NCBI GenBank assembly: GCA_021234155.1
Contig: JAJEKV010000105.1
Location: 62,001 to 126,000 of the forward strand
DNA: 64,000 nt
Direction of reading: 5' to 3'
DNA from: Isoetes taiwanensis
Taxonomy: Eukaryota > Streptophyta > Lycopodiopsida > Isoetales > Isoetaceae
Shown here: positions 55,396-64,000 of the stretch, piece by piece
Layout of the letters: each line of letters starts with the position of its first letter
Numbering within the stretch: the first letter of the stretch is position 1
The notes under the pieces: model-generated
The model's input: only the letters and a program-made list of their open reading frames with translations
Databases searched by the model: none
Told to the model about the DNA's origin: nothing
Position numbers and translations under genes: made by a program

Positions 55396-56060
55396 GCACT
55401 TAGGTAATGGATTGGCTTCCATATGATATGTAGAATGTACTCATGATGATCACATGCAAAGTAGCTTCTAGCATATCATGCCTAGCTAATGGATTGACTT
55501 CGCACTTAGGTAATGGATTGGCTTGGCCATAGGATATGTAGAATGTACTCATGATGATCACATGCAAAGTAGCTTCTAGCATATCATGCCTAGCTAATGG
55601 ATTGACTTCCATATGATACTTAAAATAAAGTGATGTAGAATGTACTCATGATCTGATGATGAATAGAATATAGCACTTAGGTAATGGATTGGCTTCCATA
55701 TGATATGTAGAATGTACTCATGATGATCACATGCAAAGTAGCTTCTAGCATATCATTCTAGCATATCATGCCTAGCTAATGGATTGACTTCCATATGATA
55801 TGTAAAATAAAGTGATGTAGAATGTACTCATGATCTGATGATGAATAGAATATAGCACTTAGGTAATGGATTGGCTTCCATATGATATGTAGAATGTACT
55901 CATGATGATCACATGCAAAGTATCTTCTAGCATATCATGCCTAGCTAATGGATTGACTTCCATATGATATGTAAAATAAAGTGATGTAGAATGTACTCAT
56001 GATCTGATGATGAATAGAATATATAGAATGTACTCATGATCTGATGATGAATAGAATGAC
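55396..56060. repeat. minisatellite array with GCACTTAGGTAATGGATTGG units
   Basis: GCACTTAGGTAATGGATTGG starts copies at 55396, 55502, 55673 and 55855 (spacings 106, 171, 182). Shared submotifs are ATGTAGAATGTACTCATGAT, CACATGCAAAGTAGCTTCTA and GCATATCATGCCTAGCTAAT. Longer units contain an extra block with AAATAAAGTGATGTAGAATG. Submodules are shuffled rather than strictly periodic. Non-coding. Confidence 0.8.
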
Positions 56061-57659
56061 GTCCTTCAATATGAAAAAAAAAATCATGCCTAAAATTCTG
56101 TTGTTTATTTATGTTATAAGCTGAGTTTCTTCTAGTGAAATATGCAGATCGATCCACACCAAAGGATCGAGATTCTCGTGAGAGGGCGAGCGATATATTC
56201 AGTCTTTTCGGGTTTCTTCTCATTCGACGCTCTTCTCACAGCAGTATAGTAGCATTGGGTAAACACCTTCCCTGTGACCCATCTATATACCAGTTGGCTG
56301 ATCCAAGCTCTTCCACCTCCTCAGATCGAGATGTTCTGGCCCTTTCTTCTCCAACAATTCCCCATTTGGTTCTGTCGGCAATTCTTTTCATATGGCTTCT
56401 CTCTGTTTTCCTTTGAAGATGAGTTTGGGTGCTTATCATGCGATAGATGCAAGTTTTTCTCAAGGGGATATTCTGTGGCAAGGTCCTAGATAGCATATGT
56501 GTCGGCCGATATAAAATACATGCTAGAGACATAAAAAACATAAAAATTTAACATGCCTTGGAAGGGGAAAGACAATGAATGAGACGTCCTAAGTGCAAAC
56601 AATGCGAAAATGGAGCAAACAAAAGCTCGTCTTGAAGATTGAAAGTTATGGTGCGATAAAAGACCATGGAGATTAAAAGGATAGAATGTCATGAAAATAC
56701 TATATTCCAAAATGAATGCTCATATCCAAACGAAAATGACAAAATGACAAATGACAATGCAGTATGCGCATATAAAAGAGCGAACTTACCATAGAGAAAA
56801 CAATGTGTAATTGGAATGAAATACATGCTTGTCTCCAGGGTGCACAAAATGCTTATACGTAAAAGAGCGAAACTTAAGAATGCATATAAATTGGAAAAAC
56901 AATGACCTAGAAGGGAACAACTCGAAGGATATGTAATCATAAGAGTGGACTTATGAAAAGAACAACAAGCCAATACATCCAAAGACGTCAAGACTAGTTG
57001 CAGCACAAGAAACTACAAAATGATAAATGCTCTTAACTACAAACAAAATGCGTCACAATGTATCAAGATTGAAGAGGAGGGTAAATAGACTGCTATGGAT
57101 CAAAAACCGAGTTAAAATACAATGTCAACCGTCAGCACCCATTTGCTCCACAAGAAAGACAAGCTTTGCAAAAATGGAAACCAACTCTAACAAGGAAATA
57201 AAGCGATAAAAAAGAGCCGACTAAATATCATCGATTACAAGACCAATTTGCCAAAAACAAGCCATTTCAAGATTTGCGATATAAAAGTTCAAACATGTGA
57301 AATCATTTTCTACGAACAATAGGGCAGGATGTAAAGGAAGGCCAAGTAAGACAGCTGGAATTCGCCATGAAAAATAAAGAGATTGTGGTATAGTGCCATA
57401 GGTGCATGGGTACAAAAGCTTCTCAAATACTGTTCCTAGAGCACCGAAGAACTTTCAAAAAACTATCAATTGCCACAAATAATTAACTTTCACTATTGGC
57501 ATGAATCAAAGCATATGGATTGGTTTTGGAACCCAACAGACGAAGGAAGATCTGTTTGCTATGAGACATCGCATGGTTGCGTAGCCGCCTCTGCAAATGA
57601 TTTGCACTGTGGTCTGGATCAAGGAGAACACGAACCAAGCTTTGAAAATCTTGATTCCA
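56061..57659. other. intergenic, no supported feature
   Basis: A-rich sequence on the + strand with no domain-bearing frame. Hydrophobic - strand frames (for example 56689-57006) are T-rich by-products. Confidence 0.4.
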
Positions 57660-58360
57660 AATGCATATAAGGAGCCCTTTTGGAAGTAGAAATCCACGAA
57701 AATTCAACTTCCATAATGACGAAAAAATAAAAAATGCATATACGGAAAAAGCCGAGCTCATAATGGAGCAATAGAATACAACATGCATTTAGGGAGCAAA
57801 CCAAAGGAGCCTATGAGATAGATAATGGTTCAAGCAACCCAAGACAACAACAAATGCACAAAAAACCATGAAAGTTCAACCTCCCTTATATCATGAAAAA
57901 TAAACATGCATACAAGGGGCAATCAAAATGATGGAAAACCATGAAAAATCCAACTTTATATTATAAAGAACGAACATGCATATAAGAGATAATGCAAGGG
58001 CTAGAAAACCATGAAAATACAATGTCCGATCATGATGCGGGGAAAAGGCCAAGCTCATAATGAGGCGATAAAACACAACACGCATTTAAGGAGCAAACCA
58101 AATGAGCCTATGAAATAGATAATGGTTCGTGCAACACAAGACAATGACAATTGAACAAAAAACCGGTGAAAGTTCAACCTTCGTTATAACCAAAAAAATA
58201 AACATGCATATAAGGAGTAATCCATAGAAAACCCATGAAAACTTCAACTTTCCATCATGGAGCACATGATGTATACGGAATAATGCAAGGGCTAGAAACC
58301 ATGAAAATACAACGCCCGATCGTGATGCATCAAGCCAAGATTATATCAAGAAAAACTAGC
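57660..58360. repeat. tandem repeat of about 297 bp
   Basis: AGGAGCAAACCAAA(G/T)GAGCC and its neighbours (ATAGATAATGGTTC, AACATGCATATAAGG, GGGCTAGAAAACCATGAAAA, GATCATGATGC) recur in the same order about 297 bp apart (57784 and 58081). At least two full units and partial flanking units are present. Units are A-rich and non-coding. Confidence 0.65.
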
Positions 58361-58396
58361 AAGGAGCAAAACCAATCGGCCATGTACATAATAAAC

Positions 58397-58565
58397 AAGG
58401 ATATGAAACTGATGCACATAATCCATGTACATAATAAACAAGGATATGAAACTGATGCACATAATACACTAATAATAAACAGACACAATATGAGTGCTGC
58501 AGAGATTCGAACTCAAGACCATAGGACAAAGAGCCATAAATCTCCACCAACTAGCCAGCTATAAA
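58397..58565 (-). repeat. short tandem duplication beside a tRNA-like sequence
   Basis: AACAAGGATATGAAACTGAT is duplicated with its flanks (46-bp period, about 58394-58470). On the - strand of 58497-58565, GCTGGCTAGTTGGTGGAG and GAGTTCGAATCTC, about 40 nt apart, look like A and B boxes. The ends do not pair as an acceptor stem, so this is a SINE-like relic and not a tRNA gene. Confidence 0.4.
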
Positions 58566-60414
58566 TATTTTGTATTCAAAGTAAACGACTATCATTTATA
58601 ATCATGAGTAAACCTGTGCAGAAAGCTAGAGTTAGGAGCCTCTTCTGTTACCGCCGCGATGGGAGACCTCCTGTAGGTGCACCTGTCAGAATAGAAGCGA
58701 TAATAGAAGGCCATAAGCCAACCGCCCTTGTTGTAGCCAGAAAACAGCTGCAACAGTAGACTTGCAGAGAGATCTGCCATCACAGAGGTGATCCATAGAA
58801 AAGACGCAGAAACCTCCGACACAGTAAATTTGGTAAACACGATGAGTATGCAATCACACACAAACAACTCCAACACTTAAACCGCCGGAAAGGCAGATCC
58901 AACTCCAACAAAAGAGATTTGGAAAAAAATAGATGAAAACCATTTCCTCTGCAACAAAACCGGCAGGCCAGTAGGCAGGCAGTCGGCTCTGAAGGAGAGC
59001 ACAATCGAAGACCCAAACAACGTTTTCACCGAGAAGAAATGAAAAAGAAAAAATTCAAAGGCAAACACTCAGTATAAGCAACTCATCTGGAAAAAGCCGC
59101 TCTGGAAGTTGAAGCTATATGCTTTGCAGCTCCCCAAGGGCGACCATAACCGGTAGGCAGCAAAAACAAAAAATTCCGTGGGCAAGGGATGGAGTCTGGA
59201 GCCGCTGCAACTATTGTACAAGTAGCATGGCTTTACAGCCGTCCCGCCCCAGCTCTGTGGTATGCCATGGCCAAAGCTCCAGGATCATGATCGATGACGA
59301 AAAACCCCTAGATGAGAGATAGCTGCATCCAACAAGGGGGTTCCAAGCACAAACGCTCCATACAGAGAAACCGCCACGGAGAGGCTAAAACAAAAGATGC
59401 TTGTACAGATTAGAGGTGAGATTAAGAGTGCTCAAATCAGACGATCGAGAAGGGATAGAATGGAACTAAGGAATGTGGTAGCACAGACAAGAAGAAGAAA
59501 ACTAGCTCAAGAGAATGCCGATGAGGAGGAAGCATAAGAAACATGTATATAAAGAAAAACTAGGCTCAAAATAGCAGATGGTCCCTTGCCAAAGAATGGC
59601 AGTTCTATTGCTTTGCAATAGAACCTTGACATTGCATTTATATTATCAAGCAAATACTTTCCTAGGGTGCAAATACATGTTTTCAGAAGAGGTAGGAGAA
59701 TATGGAAACAAGCTTCAAATAAGGCAGAATGTTTTATAGTTTTTTATTCATGAGATAACCCTAAGCTCGATTTTTTATGTCATCGCAGAGTATGGAAGTT
59801 TCTGAAAAGGAGCTGCAGCTTCTTAGGGCTCAAAGAAAACATGTAATGAAGAAAATCTTGGCTTAAGATAGAGGATATGGGCATATAAATGTGGCTAAAT
59901 CTTTTTTGGCCTTAAGATATCATGAGGTGGGTATCTATAGACGGAGATGATCAAGGATACCCAAAAAATAATGGGGCAAATGGGTCAAAGCACGTTGAAG
60001 TGGATCAAAATCGTGCATTTTTTCGCTACATTTTTACGCCACATTTGTAGTGCGTGGACATGGTTTAGTGTAGACCGAAAGTTACGGAGGAGGTAGCTAT
60101 AATGATGACAGGTTTAGGTTGATTAAGCAAATTCGAATTATCATGCCACGTATCCAAGTATTTCGATCTTTTCCTCTCCTCGAAACTCTCTCTCCTCTTG
60201 CTACCGGATTCAGGAGAAACCACAATAGAAATCTGTGCAAATGGATTCTAAACCAGAGCTTCTTATAGACAACTTTACAAATATTCTGAACAGTATACTT
60301 CACCAAATGAGTTGACGTCAGTTTGGGGTGAAAGAGTACCAAAATACATGCTACATGCATTGTAATTTTTTTTTATTAATCCAATAAGTAACCTGGACAA
60401 AAATAGTAATCTGA
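58566..60414. other. intergenic, no supported feature
   Basis: Only short unsupported frames on both strands; cysteine- and phenylalanine-rich - strand frames near 58592-59068 match no family I recognise. Confidence 0.4.
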
Positions 60415-62125
60415 TTATTGATCCAATGACATCTCATTCTGCTCCTTGAATGCATAGCTCTCTGCAAAGTCCACAACAGAAACTACCCAATCATGTGCAG
60501 ATATCCAGTAGATCCCTGAATTGCTTAGCCTGCCACTTGTACCTGAAATTGTGAATTGGAAATTGTGGTAGTTTGGCAAGCATAACATTTACCAAATTCT
60601 TACTTGGTGTTTCCTTGTACTAGTGTTTCAATTTCTTCTTGGATGTACCATCCTTGAGTGTACACTATTCATAGTCAATGTATTCCCAATATTTGATCAA
60701 ACTACCAATGTCTTGCTTCTCAATTGGGCAAATTGGGAAATTCTTGATTCCACATTGACTGCACATACCAAAAATGCAATCCTTCTAGAAGAATTTACTC
60801 ATGTCTTGTGGGCATAGCAGCCCTCTCGATAATGCACTTGTGGATGGGATTTTCTCTTCATGTGCTCTGCAGCTTCCATTCAAATCTGACTTGCATACTT
60901 GGCAAGTGCAGCTGAAGTCCTTTGGATGCTTGCTTCTCATTAAATTGAAACCATCAACAAGCATTTGCATTCTTACATGGTGAATACAACAGCAGGAATT
61001 GAAGTCCTTCAACTTCACTACAAACCATGGCTTTAATTTCTCGAACATCCTAAGTCCAATGTTTATGTCGGGGTGTTCTTCCTTGAACTTCTGAAATAGC
61101 TGCATCTACATGATTTACAATTGAGAGGGTCATCAATTTATAGACACATACAATGCTGCAGTGTTATGTAATGTAGCATCAGGTACCATATTCACCACAT
61201 CAAGCCATCATGTCCCATAGTCACCACACATTACAGCCACCATACTAGCAGGCACCATCATAACACATTCGACAAATCATCTTGCCTTAAATGCATGACA
61301 TATCATATCATCCTACAACACATCTACCATATGCATCATATATTACATCATTTTGCAACACATCTGCCATGCATCATAATCCTGCAACACCTCCCATATG
61401 CATCACATATCACATCATCTGGCAACACATCTGTCATGCATCATATATCACATCATCATGCACCACATCATGAATTATATTGATTGCAAATAGCTCATCA
61501 AATGCATCAAAGGCAGTCCCATCATATTTCTCACCATCTGCAACCTGTAACACATGCATCGTACAAATTGCATTCTCAACATAGATTATGCTTACATTCA
61601 CTATGTCATCTGAAATGCATAGTAATATAGCGGATGTATCTGTTCATTATACAATCATTACAACAGAGAGTGATGCAAATTAAATTGTGCACTTGTGTCT
61701 CCTTGAGATAATGAGCAGCATGATGTTCATGTATTTCCTGATCAAGCGTTCTTGATCTCACATCCTTTACATTTGGAGAAATTCTTGTGTTATGTTTTTC
61801 CAGAAATTTTGTACAGTCTGGACAACCATTTTATTTATAGCACCAAATCTTCGAGCCCTGATGTAATTACACATTTGATCTCTTCTCTTTTCTTCTTTGC
61901 CAATGTAAAATTTTTGAGATGAACACCTAAAACTTTGCCTTTTCTTCTGTCACTAACCTGTATAGTTTTCTCGGAAGTAACAGACATGGCAAGACAGGTT
62001 CTTTTGGCTGCTGAACTGTCATTTGAATTTGATAGCTTAACATATTGCATTATATCCCTGACGTTTTGAAGGATTATATTTTTTGCTTCTAGATCTTTCA
62101 TCTCTTCACCAATCATGTCCTCCAT
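60415..62125 (-). pseudogene. decayed intron-containing transposase-like gene (DFAE-S/N-Y type)
   Basis: Exon 1 (62125-61693) begins MEDMIGEEMKDLEAKN and, after two frame changes, reads RRFGAINKMVVQTVQNFW and NVKDVRSRTLDQEIHEHHAA, ending LKETQ. A 587-nt GT-AG intron (61692-61106) ends CATGTAG and joins in phase 0 to MQLFQKFKEEHPDINIGLRM. Exon 2 has FEKLKPWFV, zinc-ligand-like CCCIHH and CTCQVC, CIFGMCSQCG, then HNFRYKWQAKQFRD and, one frame over, DWVVSVVDFAESYAF. This block order occurs in a widespread, poorly characterised transposon-like protein group in eukaryotes, and the VDFAE aspartate could be catalytic. At least three TAG and one TGA interrupt exon 2. The copy ends soon after the DFAE motif, so the C-terminal part is missing. 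Confidence 0.6.
61150..61480. repeat. CATCA-rich tandem repeat inside the transposase-like intron
   Basis: Degenerate units of about 45-50 bp, containing CATATCACATCATC, GCAACACATCTGCCATGCAT and CCATATGCATCA, fill much of the intron. Open frames in it encode only His/Ile/Thr/Ser-rich sequence and are not genes. Confidence 0.7.
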
Positions 62126-62129
62126 TGTC

Positions 62130-62195
62130 CTATCTCTCGGGAAATCAAGCTTCTAGAGCTACATAGACAAGGTGGGCAAAATGGCCTTTGTGGCA
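62130..62195 (-). mobile_element. small LINE fragment related to the 63-kb copy
   Basis: CTTCTAGAGCTACATAGACA and GGCCTTTGTGGCATC match CTTCTAGAACTATAGAGACA and AGCCTTTGTGGCAC at 63090-63140. On the - strand both read PQR(P/L)FCP(P/S)CL. It is a short fragment of the same LINE family in the same orientation, 940 bp away. Confidence 0.45.
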
Positions 62196-62639
62196 TCTTT
62201 ATAAACAGAAACATGCTCTAAACATGCTTGTGGCATCTCCATAAATGGAAATATGCTACATGCTGATGTCTCTAAGAAAGAGGCTTATCCTTTGGATGAA
62301 AACCTCGCCCTGTCGGGTTTTCGAGGAAACCCTAAAGATAAACAACTAAGAGATCTTATACACAACTGAAAAGAAAAAGGACCCTCATGTCTACAGGCCG
62401 TTTTGGGTTTATAGATAACTTGTAGAAGGAAATCCACATGCAAGTATGAGCTGCTAGCTATGAAGGAACATGTATGAAAGCAGCTCCTTCACCAAGAAAA
62501 ATCGCAAACACAACAGTGTCCTCCTGCGAAGAAAGGCACGAGTAAGACAAGACCCTAGGCTCACTAGCACCAAATGCTATCAACTCTCAATAACTGACCA
62601 GGCTCCAATGCCAACGTAATAAAAGCATGCCAGACCAAG
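62196..62639. other. unassigned, possible LTR-element edge
   Basis: On the - strand, GTTGGCATTGGAGCCTGG (near 62600-62617) resembles the initiator-Met tRNA primer site TGGTATCAGAGCC used by copia-type elements, but no LTR pair could be recognised. No gene. Confidence 0.25.
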
Positions 62640-62790
62640 CATGAACATAAGCCACCAAGACTCTAAAATTGTTAAATAGCCACCAAGGCTTCAAACCGTA
62701 AACTAGCCACCAAGGCTTTAAACCATAAAACAGCCTCCAAGGCTCCATAACCAATAGTCCCATATCAATATATAAGCCATCCAGGCTCCA
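62640..62790. repeat. 28-bp minisatellite (CCACCAAGGCTTCAAACCGT)
   Basis: Four to five imperfect units of AGCCACCAAGGCTTTAAACC with TAAA(C/A)TA linkers. It produces a Trp/Leu-rich frame on the - strand, which is not a gene. Confidence 0.7.
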
Positions 62791-63081
62791 TAACCATAGC
62801 CAATATAGTAATAACCAAAGCAGGTCACACTGGCAAGGTGAAACAGGATAAACTGGAGCAATTGGTCTTTGTATCATCAGAAAAGTGGAAAAGATAGGGA
62901 GGGTGGGAGGGGAAGTAAGCTTGGGAAAATTTCCAGACTGGAGATGCACACAAGAGCGTTGATGTGAAAAACCTATAGGCCAAGCTAGAAACATAGGATG
63001 AGAGCTAGGCAGTTGCTAACTGCTCAAAATACTTGTCCCCTAGCTCTAGAAGTCCATTTACCATCTATTCATTAAACAAAG
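62791..63081. other. intergenic, no supported feature
   Basis: No coding or structural feature was recognised between the minisatellite and the LINE 3' end. Confidence 0.4.
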
Positions 63082-64000
63082 TTAAATGTGACTTCTAGAA
63101 CTATAGAGACAAGATGGACAAAATAGCCTTTGTGGCACATCACCCATAGCAACCACCTTATAGAAGTAAATACTATGGCATTCCGATGCAGCCCGTTGAA
63201 GGGGTAGAAAACCTGTTTCCTGGAGTAGGATCTGGTACGAAATTGTGGACTTTACCCCAAGGGCTCGTGCCAAAAAAGCTTTCTACACCTCTCAAGATCA
63301 TTCCAGATAGTGAGAGATATCACCAGACCCCATACATCTGCCCCGTACAGGAGAACCGGCTCGACCAAGGCCCTAAACAGGTGTGACTGGTGGCCCCAGG
63401 CATACAACTCCGCCTTGTAGCTATTGCTCTGCATGGCATATAGTGCTTTCCAACCGTCGTGACACGCAACCTGATGGCAGCATCCCAGTGGGTGGTAGTG
63501 GAGAACTCGATCCCCAAATACTTGTAGGTCGGAGCCACCTCGACATCTTGTCCCTGGTAAGTGAATGAGGGAAGCCTCGGCTGACGGGATGACGAAACTA
63601 GCAGCAACCTAGTTTTGGCCAAGTTAACTCGCATGCCAGTGAATTGGCAAAGAACATCCAGGTGACGCTGCATGTCCTCTGGAGTATAGGCCAGGAGATT
63701 GACATCGTCAGCATATATGAGTTGCCGGATTATATGATGCATGAGATGGGCGCCCACACTTCCATACTCAAAAAGCCAGTCTTCCAGCCGATCAATGTAT
63801 AGGGCAAAGAGTGTGGGGGAGAGGGGGCAACCCTGACGTCCTCCAATACTACTGACTACTGGCTGTTCTGATGATGTAAAACGTCTTGAGCATGCCTCAT
63901 ATAGCCTATTTATTGTGTTCTGCAAGTCAACAGGGGTCCCTAGCTGCCGCAATCTGTCCCATAACTTGTCCGGGGCACTGTGTCAAAAGCTTTTGCGAAA
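63082..64000 (-). pseudogene. LINE reverse transcriptase, 3' part, cut by the window edge
   Basis: From the right edge on the - strand: FAKAFDTVPR (RT motif A, in one frame), a shift, RQLGTPVDLQNTINRLYEAC, GGRQGCPLSPTLFALYIDRL (motif B), LIYADDVNLLA (motif C with intact YADD), TGMRVNLAKTRLLL and YKYLGIEF, another shift, LVEPVLLYGADVWG (thumb), and LGVKSTISYQILLQETGFLP. At least three frameshifts show it is inactive although the catalytic box is intact. Sequence and motif wording differ from the 51.5-54.2-kb LINE, so this is a separate family. The upstream part lies beyond 64000. Confidence 0.85.

Noticed and set aside
58497-58565. Possible tRNA gene on the minus strand
   Set aside because: A- and B-box-like motifs are present but the ends do not pair and no anticodon stem is convincing.

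Overview
The window looks like a gene-poor, repeat-rich piece of a large land-plant nuclear genome. A fern or other seed-free plant fits best. This is an inference from the style of the pentatricopeptide-repeat (PPR) protein (a long PLS-DYW protein on one very long exon), the tRNA gene, the GT-AG introns and the mixture of LINE, LTR, hAT and satellite sequence. No species call can be made from sequence alone.

Only four loci look intact: a class I small heat-shock protein gene with one 127-nt intron (10804-11380, +), a complete tRNA-Val(CAC) gene about 100 nt downstream (11477-11550, +), a PPR-DYW gene (12554-15499, -) and an unrecognised nuclear-type protein of 286 codons (29928-30785, -). 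They are independent transcription units, and nothing suggests a cluster or shared pathway.

Layout. 0-2.2 kb is unassigned AT-rich sequence. 2.2-6.8 kb is a tandem satellite with a 1.12-kb monomer whose copies alternate A-B-A-B-A, i.e. a higher-order repeat. 6.8-9.1 kb has GACGTC-rich blocks, a pyrimidine tract, three tandem tRNA-like units and a small ORF; a decayed ORF follows. 10.5-15.6 kb is the genic island. 16-23 kb holds foldback elements, a complete TRIM retrotransposon with a perfect 5-bp target-site duplication, and a tandem SINE-like dimer. 23-30 kb is mostly unassigned but contains a near-perfect 59-nt hairpin. 32-33.5 kb has LINE ORF1 and 3'-tail fragments and an LTR remnant. 35.3-38.7 kb is a truncated hAT element whose 5' region carries 11 copies of a 14-bp palindrome. 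42.7-47.6 kb has exon-like ORFs, a lipase-3 pseudogene and a PPR pseudogene. 48-50.5 kb has simple-sequence blocks and a second palindrome array. 51.5-54.2 kb is a 5'-truncated LINE with a V-for-D change in its YADD box. 55-58.6 kb is a series of minisatellites. 60.4-62.1 kb is a decayed intron-containing transposase-like gene of the DFAE(N/S)Y type. 63.1-64.0 kb is the 3' part of another LINE running off the right edge.

No known operon-like or defence-like system is present. The least ordinary items are the alternating satellite, the two palindrome arrays, the TRIM, the 28.2-kb hairpin, the bulged foldback family shared by three loci, and the transposase-like gene with repeated in-frame TAG codons.
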